DNA of 64,000 bases, taken from the NCBI GenBank assembly GCA_937868765.1, contig CALMNL010000011.1:186001-250000 (forward strand). Reading direction: 5' to 3'. Positions 8,319 through 18,740 of this stretch are shown here, piece by piece (the stretch's first letter is position 1; each line of letters begins with the position of its first letter). The notes under the pieces were generated by a model. That model was not told where the DNA came from. It searched no databases and worked only from the letters and a program-made list of their open reading frames with translations. Origin of the DNA: an uncultured Desulfatitalea sp. (GTDB lineage: Bacteria > Desulfobacterota > Desulfobacteria > Desulfobacterales > Desulfosarcinaceae). Made by a program: the position numbers and the translations under genes.

Positions 8319-9587
8319 ATGAAAAAGATGAAGCAGGTCGCGTTAAGGTTGCTGTTGGTTCTGTCCGCCTTGTCTATGGTATGCACCGGCGCCTGGGCCG
8401 CCGAGGCCGTAATCGGCTTTACAGGCCCCCTGAGCGGTCCCGGGGCTGGGTATGGCCGGGACAATTTGAACGGGTTGAAAATGGCCGCCGACGACATCAA
8501 CAAGGCCGGCGGCATTACCGTCAAGGGGAAGAAGTATACCCTCAAGATAGAATCCTACGATGACATGATCGATCCCACCGCCGCCGTGAACAATGCCCGG
8601 CGCTTGCGATCCCGTTCCGGCGCCCGGGTCATTTACAACCCCGTGTTCAACACCATTGCGCCCCTGATGCAGATCAACGAGCAGCGCGGGTCCGACTTCC
8701 TGTTGATGGCTTACAGCAGCACGCCCAAAATCGAGGCAATCAAGAACGATACCACCGTATCCATTCCCCCCCCATTTACCGCTTATGTTCAGGCGTTTTC
8801 GGATATCGCCTGGGAAAAGGGCTGGCGTAAGGCCGCCATGGTCGTCACCCTGGGGGCTTACGGCGATGAGTGGCGCGAAGCTTTCAAGCATTATTGGACG
8901 AAAAAGGGCGGTGAAATCGTGGCGGACAAACCGGCCAACTATTACACCGACACCGACTTTTCCGCCCAGCTCAGTGCCGCACTGGCGGCCAATCCCGAAT
9001 TCCTGCTGATCGGCGGCCCTTCCGAGCCGACCGGCCTGGTAATCGAACAGGCCCGCAACCTGGGTTTCAAGGGCGGCTTCATGCTGGTCGACCAGGCCAA
9101 GATGGATTACATCGCCGATGTCGTTTTCAAAGGCGACCTGTCGACCATGAAGGATGTCATCGGTATCGTTCGTGTGCTCAATCTGCCCTCCCAGGTGATC
9201 GCCGACTTCACCAAACGCTACGAGGAGACCTACAAAGTACATGTCACCTTCGAGGCCGCGCTGAACTATTCCAGCTTATTCGCTGTCGCTAAGGCCATGG
9301 AGGCGGCCGGTACGGTAAGCGATCCCAAGGCGATCAAGGCCGCCATCAGCAAGGTGTTGCCCCAGAGCGGGGACACGGTGCCGACCCCCTACCAAGGCAT
9401 TTTGTTCCAGAAGCTGCTGGTGGAAGGCTCGGTGGGCGTCATCGCGGACGGCAAGTACCAGAAAAACTACCAATATATCTGGTGGGCCAAGGACGAGAAT
9501 GCTTTCAATAAAATCAAAGAGAAAATGGTCACCAGTCCCAATGTGGAAATCCGCTGGATGCCCGTCGAAGGCTATCTGCAGCAATAA
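8319..9587 (+). CDS. Liv-type ABC transporter, periplasmic substrate-binding protein
   Basis: A 422-residue secreted binding protein. An N-terminal signal peptide (basic start, hydrophobic core, cleavage near AWA-AEA at about residue 28) is followed by a Peripla_BP_6 fold starting with the AVIGFTGPLSGPGAGYGRDN segment typical of LivJ-like proteins. GAGGAGG precedes the ATG. It is the first gene of a five-gene importer operon. Such proteins bind branched amino acids but also benzoate-like acids, amides and dicarboxylates. The neighbouring acyl-CoA operon makes a carboxylic acid ligand plausible, which is inference. Confidence 0.93.
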   Translation: MKKMKQVALRLLLVLSALSMVCTGAWAAEAVIGFTGPLSGPGAGYGRDNLNGLKMAADDINKAGGITVKGKKYTLKIESYDDMIDPTAAVNNARRLRSRSGARVIYNPVFNTIAPLMQINEQRGSDFLLMAYSSTPKIEAIKNDTTVSIPPPFTAYVQAFSDIAWEKGWRKAAMVVTLGAYGDEWREAFKHYWTKKGGEIVADKPANYYTDTDFSAQLSAALAANPEFLLIGGPSEPTGLVIEQARNLGFKGGFMLVDQAKMDYIADVVFKGDLSTMKDVIGIVRVLNLPSQVIADFTKRYEETYKVHVTFEAALNYSSLFAVAKAMEAAGTVSDPKAIKAAISKVLPQSGDTVPTPYQGILFQKLLVEGSVGVIADGKYQKNYQYIWWAKDENAFNKIKEKMVTSPNVEIRWMPVEGYLQQ

Positions 9588-9706
9588 TCCATAAGAATCG
9601 TCGCGCCGGGGCCGACAAGTGCCGCATGGACTTGGCGGCCCCGGCATGGCGTCGTTTCTCTCCACGGCATCGAGGGTACGAAGCAATACAAAGGGTACGG
9701 AACTCC

Positions 9707-10570
9707 ATGGAACTTTTTCTGCAACAGGTTTTCAACGGCATCATGTTCGGCAGCACCTACGCCATCGTGGCGCTGGGGCTGACGCTGGTGATGGGGATTT
9801 TGAATATCCCCAATTTCGCCCACGGGCATCTGTACATGCTTGGGGGGTACATCACGTTTTTCTTCATCGGCACACTGGGCTTGGGATTCTGGCCCAGTCT
9901 GGTCTTGACCTTGATCGTCCTGGGGCTTTTAGGCGTATTGATGGAACGCATCGTGTACCGGCCGTTGACCGACCAGCCCCACATCAATGCCTTTATCGCG
10001 GCCATCGGCGCGCTGATTTTCCTGGAGTCTCTGGCCCTGGTGGTCTGGGGTCCCCAGGGACTTCGGATCCCGAATCCTTACCCCCAGAACTTCGAGTTAT
10101 TGGGGATTACCATCGGTTTGCAACGGCTTCTGGTTATCATCGGCGCCATAACCCTCATTTTTGGCCTGCATGTTTTCATGAAGCATACGATCCTGGGCAC
10201 CACCATCGAGGCCGTCGCCCAGAACCGGGAGGGGGCCATGCTCAACGGGATCAACGTGAACCGCGTTTCGGCCGTGACCTTTGCCATCTCCTCGGCCACA
10301 GCCGCGGTGGCGGCCAGCTTTCTATCCCCTATTTTCATGCTTTCGCCCTCCATGGGCGCCATCCTGGGCATGAAGGCCTTCATCATCGTAATTCTGGGCG
10401 GCATGGGAAGTATTCCCGGCGCCATCCTGGGCGGTTACATCCTGGGTGTGATCGAAGCCTTGGGCGGTGGTTACATCTCTGCCGCTTACAAGGACGTTTT
10501 CGCATTCGGAGCGCTCATCATAATCCTGACCGTAAAGCCTACGGGCATCTTCGGCAAGAAGGAGGCCTGA
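9707..10570 (+). CDS. livH: Liv-type ABC transporter permease (LivH-like)
   Basis: A 287-residue integral membrane protein with the LivH signature near its start (FNGIMFGSTYAIVALGLTL). About eight hydrophobic helices follow, with the cytoplasmic EAVAQNREGAMLNGINVN coupling loop. The start at 9707 follows an AAGGG site; earlier in-frame codons do not look coding. It pairs with the LivM-like permease whose gene starts four bases later to form the membrane channel. Substrate specificity cannot be read from the permease. Confidence 0.93.
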   Translation: MELFLQQVFNGIMFGSTYAIVALGLTLVMGILNIPNFAHGHLYMLGGYITFFFIGTLGLGFWPSLVLTLIVLGLLGVLMERIVYRPLTDQPHINAFIAAIGALIFLESLALVVWGPQGLRIPNPYPQNFELLGITIGLQRLLVIIGAITLIFGLHVFMKHTILGTTIEAVAQNREGAMLNGINVNRVSAVTFAISSATAAVAASFLSPIFMLSPSMGAILGMKAFIIVILGGMGSIPGAILGGYILGVIEALGGGYISAAYKDVFAFGALIIILTVKPTGIFGKKEA

Positions 10571-10573
10571 TCC

Positions 10574-11560
10574 GTGATCACCAAGCCCATTCATACCCGT
10601 TTGATGTACCTGGCGCTCTTCATCGCCGCCCTGCTGCTACCTTTGTATGTGCCCGACGATTATATCTTTCAGATCGTGATCATGAGCGTCCTGTATGCCA
10701 TCGCCACGAGCGCCATGAACCTGATCATCGGTTTCACGGGCCAAGCTTCCCTGGCCCATGGCGCCTTTTTCGGCATCGGGGCTTACGGGGTCGCCATATT
10801 GACCAAGGCCGGGATCTCCTTCTGGGTGGCACTGCCCGTGTCGGCGCTGATCGCTGCGCTGGTCGGCGTGCTGGTCGGGATTCCCGCCCTGCGCACCCGC
10901 GGCCATTACTTCGCGATCGTAACGCTATGTTTCGGGGTCATCATGTGGATCCTGGCCGGCAACTGGATCGAATTGACCGGCGGCCACAACGGCATTTTTG
11001 GAATTCCCCAGCCCACACCGGTGCGGTTGCCCTGGCTGGGCGAGATCGAATTTTTCAGTCAGACGGCGCAATACTATCTGGCCCTGGGGTTCCTTCTGCT
11101 GACCCTTTTCGGACTGCATCGTCTGATCTTCTCCGTATTCGGCCTGACCTTCATGGCCATCCGCAACAACGAGCCGCTGGCTGATGCCGTGGGCATCAAC
11201 ACCTTCACCACCAAACTGATCGCGTTCGTGTCGGCCAACTTCATCGCCGCCCTGGCCGGAGGGCTTTATGCCAGCATGATCGGTGCGGTCAGCCCGAGCG
11301 CCGCCAGCCACATGCTGACTTTCAATTTTCTCATCTTCGTGATTCTCGGCGGCATCGCCACTTTGTCCGGAGCGGTCATCGGCGCGTTCGCCATTCCCAT
11401 CATCATGGAGTTCCTCCAATTCCTGGGAGACTACCGGATGCTGTTTTTCGGTGCGCTGCTCGTGGTGGTCATCATCTTCTTCCCCCAGGGACTGGTGGGC
11501 GGATTGCGCAGACTGAACCAACGTATCGCCGTCTGGCGTCAAAACAAAGTATCGGAGTAG
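10574..11560 (+). CDS. livM: Liv-type ABC transporter permease (LivM-like)
   Basis: A 328-residue permease beginning with GTG three bases after the LivH stop. The LivM signature (SAMNLIIGFTGQASLAHGAFFGIGAYGV) and a late FMAIRNNEPLADAVGIN coupling helix are present, with eight to ten membrane segments. Tight spacing to both neighbours indicates a single transcript. It forms the second half of the inner-membrane channel. Confidence 0.93.
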   Translation: MITKPIHTRLMYLALFIAALLLPLYVPDDYIFQIVIMSVLYAIATSAMNLIIGFTGQASLAHGAFFGIGAYGVAILTKAGISFWVALPVSALIAALVGVLVGIPALRTRGHYFAIVTLCFGVIMWILAGNWIELTGGHNGIFGIPQPTPVRLPWLGEIEFFSQTAQYYLALGFLLLTLFGLHRLIFSVFGLTFMAIRNNEPLADAVGINTFTTKLIAFVSANFIAALAGGLYASMIGAVSPSAASHMLTFNFLIFVILGGIATLSGAVIGAFAIPIIMEFLQFLGDYRMLFFGALLVVVIIFFPQGLVGGLRRLNQRIAVWRQNKVSE

Positions 11561-11564
11561 AACC

Positions 11565-12318
11565 ATGCTCAGTGTAAAATCTCTGACCAAACAGTTTGGC
11601 GGCCTGACAGCGGTCCGGGACGTGAGCTTCGACATCAGGCCGGGCGAGGTCTTTGCCGTCATCGGTCCCAACGGCGCCGGCAAGTCCACCCTGTTCAACA
11701 TGATGACCGGCACACTGAAACCGACCTGGGGAAAGGTCTTTATCGGTGAGGACGAGATCAGTGGGCGGCGGCCCTACCAGATCGTCGCGAGGGGGGTGGC
11801 CCGCATATTCCAGACCACAAGCCTTTTCGATCAGCTGCGGGTGATCGACAATATGATGATCGCTTACAAATGGCGCACCGGCCTGGGGTTCTGGAATACA
11901 TTGCTGCATACGCCCGGCTGGAAGAAGTATCAGGCCGAAGCGTTTATGAACGCCATGGAAACGCTGGCTTTCGTGGGGCTGGCCGAAAAGAGCGAACAGC
12001 TGATTCCCACCCTGTCCCAGGAGGAGCAGAAACGGCTGGCCATCGGCATCGCCCTGGTGAGCAAGCCCAAAATCGTACTGCTGGACGAGCCCACCGGCGG
12101 CCTCATCCAGGAAGAAACCGACCGGATCACCCGGCTGATTGAAAAGATCCGGGAACAGGGGATTACGGTGTGCCTGATCGAGCATAAGATGCAGATGATC
12201 ATGGGGCTGGCGAACCGCATCGCCGTGCTCAACTACGGGGAAAAAATCGCCGAAGGGACTCCCGATGAAATCAAGAACAACCAGGCCGTGATCGAGGCCT
12301 ACCTGGGAGGCGAGATCC

Positions 12319-12326
<8 letters not shown>
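11565..12326 (+). CDS. livG: Liv-type ABC transporter ATPase (LivG-like)
   Basis: A 253-residue ATPase with Walker A GPNGAGKST near residue 36, a Q-loop (RIFQTTSLF) and a Walker B LLDEPTGG. The signature motif is unusual: TLSQEEQKRL instead of the common LSYGQQR/LSGGQ. The C-terminus (ANRIAVLNYGEKIAEGTPDEI...VIEAYLG) is the classic LivG tail. It overlaps the LivF gene by eight bases, so translation is probably coupled. The altered signature motif is worth noting, but the rest is intact. Confidence 0.93.
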
Positions 12327-13029
<703 letters not shown>

Positions 13030-13065
13030 TCCCATAAGCCGATTTCTTCGAAAGCCATTTTGTAA

Positions 13066-15141
13066 TCATTCCTCTGGGGTCAGAATCACGTTGGCGTCGA
13101 CCGCCAAGGGCCTTCCGGCGCTCACCACGACGGGATTGATATCGATCTGCGCGATGCGGGGGTAGGACACCCCCAGGCGCCCCAGGTCCACCAGCAATTG
13201 GGCCATGGCCTCCTGCTGCAGCGGCTGCATGCCGCGGAAACCTTCGAGCAGACGACGATTGCGCAGCGCTCCGATGAGGCGCAGGGCTGCGGCCAGGTCC
13301 AGGGGGGCCAGGGCGAAGACCACATCCGGCTCCAGCTCGGCCAGGACCCCGCCCAGGCCGAACATGACGCAGGCGCCGAATTGATCGTCGCGCACGAAGC
13401 CGGCGATCAATTCAAACTCGAAGGCGATTTGCTTCTGCACCAGGATGCGCCCCCGGCCGTCCATCCGCTGGTGCAGTGTGGCGAAAGTCTCTTGCAGCCG
13501 GCGCTGGTCGGTGATGCCCAGCCTGACCAGTCCGTGTTCGGTTTTGTGCGCCTTTCCGGGCGAAAGGCCCTTGAGCACCACCGGCAGTCCCATTTTCAGG
13601 GCAAAGGCCCAGGCTTCGGCCGCGTCGGCGGCGATACACTCCTCGACCACCGGGATGCGCCATTGGCGCAGCAGTTGTTTGCTGTCGAATTCATCCCAGA
13701 TCGGTGCGCAGCTCGACAAGGGCGGGACCTCCGCAGCTTCCGACAGGTCGGCGGGGGGCGGATCGACTTTGAGCGCTCTTTTGCGATGGTTGAAACGCAC
13801 GGTCGCGGCGACGCACTCGGACAGACGCGTGGCATCGTCGAAGACGGCGATGCCGGCCGCCCGGGCGGCTTCGCTGAATTGTCGCTTGCCTTCGGCCAGC
13901 CCCATCAGCCAGATAACCAGGGTCTTTCCGCGCTGATCGGCCAGGGTTTTCATGCGCCGGATATCAGGCACCGCAGCATCGATCCCGGCCACGAAATGGA
14001 TCACCACCACGTCGATGTTGGGGTCGGCCAGCGCCGCCGACAGCGCGGTTTCGAAAGCCACTGCCCGGCCCCGCTGGGCCACGGCCGGGAATAGATCGAT
14101 GGGATTGGCGGGGGGCATCCAGGCCGGAAACACCTGGGCCAGCCGCTCCCGGGTCTGCTCGGCCAGGGGCGCGATGGTCAGGCCGCCGCGCTCCAGGGCA
14201 TCACAGGCCAGGATGCCGGCGCCACCGCTCAGGGTCATGATGGCCACGCGGCCCGCGGGGTCGAGATCGGGAACCATGGCCAGGGTATTGGCCATGTCCA
14301 TCATCTGGTAGATGCTGTCGGCCATGGTCACGCCGGCCTGGCAGAGCACGCTTCTGAGCAGGCGCGCGTTGCCGGCCAGACTGCTGGTGTGGCTCAGGGC
14401 CGCCTGGGCCCCGGCCTGGCTCTGGCCCCCTTTGAGCAGCACGATGGGCTTGGCGGCCTGCTGGGCCAGCTCGGGGAAGCGCCGGCCGCGCAAAATCGAC
14501 TCCAGGTAGAGGGCGATCACGTCGGTGTCCGGGTCCTGCGCCAGGTATTCGATGAGGTCGCATTCGTCCACATCGGCGCGGTTGCCGATGGAGCAGGCCT
14601 TGGCCACCCCGATGCCCCGGCGGGCCAGTTCGGCCAGGAAGATGGCCGACATCATGCCGCTTTGCACGACGAGTGAAATGCGACCGGGCAGCAGACCTTC
14701 CCTGCGGATGTTCGGATGCATGAAGGTGAAAAAATGCTGCCGGCGCACGTCCACGATGCCCATGCAGTTCGGGCCCCAGAGGCGGATGCCGGCCAGCCGG
14801 GCGATCTGGTCGCAGCGCGCCTGCAGGGCTCGGCCCTCGGCGCCGGTTTCGGAAAAGCCGGCGCTTTCGATGATCACCCGGCGGGTGCCTTTGCGGGCGC
14901 ACGCCTCCAGTACCGCGGGAATCGTCTGCGCCGGTACGATGACGATGGCCAGGTCCACCGGGTCGGCAATGGCATCGATGGCTGGATAACAGCGCAGCCC
15001 TTCGATCTGCGGATAGTTGGGGTTGACCGGGTAGATCGGTCCCTGAAAACCGGCCTTGAGATTCAAAACCACATGATGGCCCAAGTTCTTTCCGCTCGCG
15101 CCCACCACGGCCACCGAGCGGGGATTGAAAAACGTTTGCAT
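13066..15141 (-). CDS. NDP-forming acyl-CoA synthetase (acetate--CoA ligase, ADP-forming type), fused alpha-beta
   Basis: A 691-residue protein in the usual fused order: N-terminal CoA-binding Rossmann domain (VAVVGASGKNLGHHV), a flavodoxin-like succinyl-CoA ligase domain with RLWGPNCMG, and a C-terminal ATP-grasp domain. The phospho-carrying His is in SHTSSLAG near residue 260. No acetyltransferase (Pat) domain is attached. It can conserve energy by making ATP from an acyl-CoA, or activate an acid at ADP cost. As the last gene of the four-gene acyl-CoA operon, it probably handles the acid released or accepted by the CoA-transferase. GAGGAG precedes the ATG. Confidence 0.93.
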   Translation of the reverse strand: MQTFFNPRSVAVVGASGKNLGHHVVLNLKAGFQGPIYPVNPNYPQIEGLRCYPAIDAIADPVDLAIVIVPAQTIPAVLEACARKGTRRVIIESAGFSETGAEGRALQARCDQIARLAGIRLWGPNCMGIVDVRRQHFFTFMHPNIRREGLLPGRISLVVQSGMMSAIFLAELARRGIGVAKACSIGNRADVDECDLIEYLAQDPDTDVIALYLESILRGRRFPELAQQAAKPIVLLKGGQSQAGAQAALSHTSSLAGNARLLRSVLCQAGVTMADSIYQMMDMANTLAMVPDLDPAGRVAIMTLSGGAGILACDALERGGLTIAPLAEQTRERLAQVFPAWMPPANPIDLFPAVAQRGRAVAFETALSAALADPNIDVVVIHFVAGIDAAVPDIRRMKTLADQRGKTLVIWLMGLAEGKRQFSEAARAAGIAVFDDATRLSECVAATVRFNHRKRALKVDPPPADLSEAAEVPPLSSCAPIWDEFDSKQLLRQWRIPVVEECIAADAAEAWAFALKMGLPVVLKGLSPGKAHKTEHGLVRLGITDQRRLQETFATLHQRMDGRGRILVQKQIAFEFELIAGFVRDDQFGACVMFGLGGVLAELEPDVVFALAPLDLAAALRLIGALRNRRLLEGFRGMQPLQQEAMAQLLVDLGRLGVSYPRIAQIDINPVVVSAGRPLAVDANVILTPEE

Positions 15142-15165
15142 GGCGCTCCTCGATAGTGCTTTCTG

Positions 15166-16011
15166 CTAGTTCCGTTGCCCTGTCATCCCGTTTTTTCCCC
15201 GCGCATCGGCTCTTTGCATGGCATGGGCGATGGCCAGTTCGGTGGCCGCCTCCCGGCCCAAAGATTCGGCCGGAGCGAATCGGCGCACGAAATCGATTTC
15301 GGCGTCGGTGGGGGGGGCAGTGACGGTCAGTTGGGGCGAGACCTTCAGCTCCCAGGGGATCTGCTTGCGCACATCTTCCAAGCGAACCCCCGGATGGATC
15401 TGGGAAAGATACATCTCCTTGGTCAGGTCGTCGAAACGGAACACCCCCTTGGTGGTCAGGAGCATGGAGGGGCCGCTGCCCTTGGGGAAGAGTCCCGAAC
15501 GGTCCCGGGCGTCACCGCCATCCAGGTAGCCCGGTGAGGTGAAGTAATCGAGCTTCTCCACGAATTGGCCGCCACGCAGGGTCAAGACGGTCTTCTTGGC
15601 ATAGGAGATGAAATCGGCGGCGCCGCCCGATCCCGGCAGGCGCAGCTGGGGGTTGAAGTAGTCGCCGATACAGGTGGTGTTCAGGTTGCCGAATTTGTCG
15701 ATCTGGCCCACGCCCAGGAAGCAGACATCCACGAAACCGCGATAGGTCATGGTAAAGGCCGTGAACAGGTCGGTGGCGTAGCTGAAGCCCCGGCAGGAGT
15801 GGGCGTCGGCGATGTGATGCAAGGGTACCAGGGGTTGGAAATCGATGATGCCCGATTCCATCATCAAGGTGGCATGCGGCGCATAGAGTGCCTTGGCCAG
15901 GGCCCCGGCCGTGGTGGGCAGGCCCACGCCGAGAATCACGTTCTGGTAATCTTCGATCTCCTTGGCGCAGGTGATGATCAGCAACTCGTTGAGGGTGTAA
16001 GGTTTACTCAT
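15166..16011 (-). CDS. gctB: Glutaconate-type CoA-transferase (family I), beta subunit
   Basis: A 281-residue protein of the GctB/IpdB-like family. Glu52 in the MMESG motif is the position of the catalytic Glu that forms the CoA thioester in family I enzymes. The glycine-rich GSGGAADF motif near residue 140 is the oxyanion/CoA region. Its start overlaps the end of the A-subunit gene by eight bases, so the two are translationally coupled. Alternatives within the family include the steroid-degradation hydrolase pair IpdAB; sequence alone does not decide. Confidence 0.88.
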   Translation of the reverse strand: MSKPYTLNELLIITCAKEIEDYQNVILGVGLPTTAGALAKALYAPHATLMMESGIIDFQPLVPLHHIADAHSCRGFSYATDLFTAFTMTYRGFVDVCFLGVGQIDKFGNLNTTCIGDYFNPQLRLPGSGGAADFISYAKKTVLTLRGGQFVEKLDYFTSPGYLDGGDARDRSGLFPKGSGPSMLLTTKGVFRFDDLTKEMYLSQIHPGVRLEDVRKQIPWELKVSPQLTVTAPPTDAEIDFVRRFAPAESLGREAATELAIAHAMQRADARGKNGMTGQRN

Positions 16012-17053
16012 TCAGCAGCCCCCTTTCGGCCATCTTCTGTTCGATTTCTGCCAGGGTGAGCCCGAGGAGCCGATTCCGGCCGGTTTCGTCCCACACCGAA
16101 GTAAACGCCGCCCCATAGTTGGCCGGCGCCGAGTAGAAGGCCTTGGCGCGCAGCTTGTCCAGCATGCCGGTCCCGAAGCGGGAGGCATAGTGGTCGAGGT
16201 AGGCTTCGCGGTCCGGGCAGCCGTAGACCCACTCGTCCATCCAGGCTTTGGCGGCATCGGCCGTGGTGTTGAATTGACGGAAGAAGCCGTAAAAGAAACT
16301 GTCCTGGTTGTAGTACCCCAGTACCTCGGTGGGATGGGCCCCCCAGGGAATCTGCACCACGGCGTCGACCCGAAAAGCCGGAATGATGGTCAGGTGCGGG
16401 CTGGACTGGACCACATCGTGCTCCACGATCTCTTCGCACGAAACGATGATGCGTTTGCTGCACAGCGCGGCCGCGGCCACGCTGCCCATGGCGCCCCAGT
16501 ACTGGGCGTTGCCGAAGCGGTCGGCCCGCTGCACATGCACGATGCACACATCCGGATTGGCCGCCGGCACGGTCAGGACCTGTTTGCCCGTGTACGGGCA
16601 GGGGATGACGCGGTATTTGTCTTCGCCCATGAAGCCGCGCTTGCGGAAAAGATCGGTGGCCATGACCCCTTCCAGGACCGGAATGAAGGTGAAGCCGTGC
16701 ATGCCGGCCATCAGGCGGGCATTGTAGTTGAAATTGGTGTAATCCTCCAGCTCCAGGCTGCCGGCCTGCAGGGCACGCTCCACGGCCCCACCGCCTTTTT
16801 TGCCCCCCGAGCGCATCACGTAGGTGGTGACCAGCCGGTCCACGCAGCCGGCGTTGACCAGGACATCCACGTCCAGGATGCCCGATTGGGAGTAGAGGGT
16901 GAAGTGCTTGCGACCCTGGCGGCAGATCTCGAAGACCAGTTCCGCACAGGTGCCCACCGTGTAGTTGCCGATGATCAGGGCATCGCCGTCGTGCACGAAG
17001 CGGGCGACGGCCTCTTTCGCACTCATGACCTTGTTGTCGTTGGGTTGCGCCAT
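16004..17053 (-). CDS. gctA: Glutaconate-type CoA-transferase (family I), alpha subunit
   Basis: A 349-residue alpha subunit with an N-terminal DGDALIIGNYTVG stretch, a GGKKGGGAVERAL segment and a HVQRADRFGNAQYWG motif, all typical of GctA-like proteins. GAGGAGA lies before the ATG at 17053. The acyl substrate (glutaconate, a ring-cleavage dicarboxylate, or a short acid) is unknown. It follows the fatty-acid ligase gene by 34 bases and precedes the beta-subunit gene with an eight-base overlap. The family usually needs both subunits for activity. Confidence 0.88.
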   Translation of the reverse strand: MAQPNDNKVMSAKEAVARFVHDGDALIIGNYTVGTCAELVFEICRQGRKHFTLYSQSGILDVDVLVNAGCVDRLVTTYVMRSGGKKGGGAVERALQAGSLELEDYTNFNYNARLMAGMHGFTFIPVLEGVMATDLFRKRGFMGEDKYRVIPCPYTGKQVLTVPAANPDVCIVHVQRADRFGNAQYWGAMGSVAAAALCSKRIIVSCEEIVEHDVVQSSPHLTIIPAFRVDAVVQIPWGAHPTEVLGYYNQDSFFYGFFRQFNTTADAAKAWMDEWVYGCPDREAYLDHYASRFGTGMLDKLRAKAFYSAPANYGAAFTSVWDETGRNRLLGLTLAEIEQKMAERGLLNE

Positions 17054-17087
17054 TTTCTCTCCTCGTCGATATTCATTTGCGGCGAAA

Positions 17088-18740
17088 TCAGCAGTACTGC
17101 TTGCGCAGCTCCTTCTTGTTGAGTTTACCCACGCTGGTCTTGGCGATGGCATCCACGATGAGGATACGCTTGGGGATGCCGTACTTGGGGATCTGGCCTT
17201 CGTCCACGAAGCGTTTGCAGAAATCCTTGAGTTCCGCTTCGTTGATATTGTCCTTGAACTCGGGTTTGGGCACCACCAGCGCCATGGGGGTCTCGCCCCA
17301 CTTCTTGTCGGGCACGCCGATGACGGCCACTTCGCTCACCTTCGGATGGCGGCTGATGATGTCTTCGACCGCCAGCGATGAGATCCATTCGCCGCCGGTC
17401 TTGATCACGTCCTTGAGGCGGTCGGTCACCTGTAGGTAGCCTTCGACGTCCATATGGCCGATATCCCCGGTATGCAACCATCCGTCGGCCCACAGTTCTT
17501 CACTCTTCTCTGGATCTTTGAAGTAGCCCTGGGTGAGCCACGGCGTGCGCACCACCACCTCCCCGGTGCTGATGCCGTCGTGGGGCAGGGGCTTGCCATT
17601 GGGGTCGACGACTTCGACATAGGCGTTGGGCACCGGAAGGCCGGTGCGGCAGCGCACCGGCAGCTGCTTTTCCATGCTCCAGGAGAGCATGTGCGGTTTG
17701 AGGTTGGACACCGTGAGCACCGGGCAGGTTTCGGACATGCCATAGCCGGCGAAGATGTTAATGCCCAGATCGGTGGCCGCCTGGGCCAGGCCCCGGGGCA
17801 GGGCGGCGCCACCGATAATCAGCTTCCAGCCCTTCAAATTGGTGTGCTTGACTTGCGGACTGGTCAACAACATGTGCAGAATGGTGGGCACGCAGTGGGA
17901 GAAGGTGACCCCCTCGGACGCAATGAGCTTGAGGAGCAGGTCCGGTTCATAGCGGCCGGGATAGACCTGCTTGGCGCCCAGCAGGGTCATCAGATAAGGC
18001 ACGCCCCAGGCATGCACATGGAACATGGGGGTGATGGGCATGTAGACATCCGAAGAGTCCAGATTGGCCTGGGATTTGTAGGCGCTGTAGGTGGCCATGA
18101 TGGTGTAGGTATGCAGCACGATCTGGCGATGGCTGAAGAAGACCCCCTTGGGCAGCCCGGTGGTGCCGGTGGTGTAGAACGTGGTGGCGATGCTCTCTTC
18201 TTCGAAATCGGGAAAATCATAGCTGTCGGCACCGGCGGCCAGCAGGGCTTCGTACTCGCCATCGAGTTTCAGCGGGGTCTGCGCGCCACTGCCTTCATCG
18301 GTCAGCAGCACGATCTTCTTGACAGTTTCGAAGCGATCCTTGACCGCTTCGAGCATGGGCAGAAATTCCCGGTTGACCAGGATCACGTCGTCTTCGGCAT
18401 GATTGATGGTGTAGATCAACTGCTCCGGGGTCAGGCGGATATTGATGGTGTGCAACACCGCGCCCATCATGGGGATGGCGAAAAAACACTCCAGGTAGCG
18501 ATGGCTGTCCCAGTCCATGACGGCCACCGTGTCGCCCGGCTTCACGCCCAGCGACCTCAGGCCGTTGGCCAGTCGTGCCACCCTGGCATTGAGCTCGGTG
18601 TAAGTGTAGCGTATTTTGTCACGGTAGACGATCTGCTGATGGGGGGTGTAAATCAGCGGGGTGCGCAGCAGATGTTTGATCAATAGTTGGTACGCGTAGG
18701 CCGAAGCGGTGGGTTTGATCTTTTTGGTCGTGACTGACAT
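17088..18740 (-). CDS. AMP-forming fatty-acid--CoA ligase (FadD-like)
   Basis: A 550-residue ANL-superfamily ligase with the P-loop TFYTTGTTGLPKG near residue 190, the GYGMSETCP motif, TGDIGHMD, and the hinge DRLKDVIKTGGEWIS. The catalytic lysine is in SVGKLNKKEL at the C-terminus. It most resembles medium/long-chain fatty-acid CoA ligases. It heads the four-gene leftward operon ligase-gctA-gctB-NDP-forming synthetase, with a GGGGG ribosome site just before its ATG. It makes the acyl-CoA by using ATP to AMP; the downstream enzymes could recover CoA or energy. Confidence 0.93.
   Translation of the reverse strand: MSVTTKKIKPTASAYAYQLLIKHLLRTPLIYTPHQQIVYRDKIRYTYTELNARVARLANGLRSLGVKPGDTVAVMDWDSHRYLECFFAIPMMGAVLHTINIRLTPEQLIYTINHAEDDVILVNREFLPMLEAVKDRFETVKKIVLLTDEGSGAQTPLKLDGEYEALLAAGADSYDFPDFEEESIATTFYTTGTTGLPKGVFFSHRQIVLHTYTIMATYSAYKSQANLDSSDVYMPITPMFHVHAWGVPYLMTLLGAKQVYPGRYEPDLLLKLIASEGVTFSHCVPTILHMLLTSPQVKHTNLKGWKLIIGGAALPRGLAQAATDLGINIFAGYGMSETCPVLTVSNLKPHMLSWSMEKQLPVRCRTGLPVPNAYVEVVDPNGKPLPHDGISTGEVVVRTPWLTQGYFKDPEKSEELWADGWLHTGDIGHMDVEGYLQVTDRLKDVIKTGGEWISSLAVEDIISRHPKVSEVAVIGVPDKKWGETPMALVVPKPEFKDNINEAELKDFCKRFVDEGQIPKYGIPKRILIVDAIAKTSVGKLNKKELRKQYC

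Noticed and set aside
9619-11184. 521-codon frame overlapping the two Liv permease genes
   Set aside because: It is a shifted-frame shadow of the permease genes, His/Arg/Gly-rich, with no family features.
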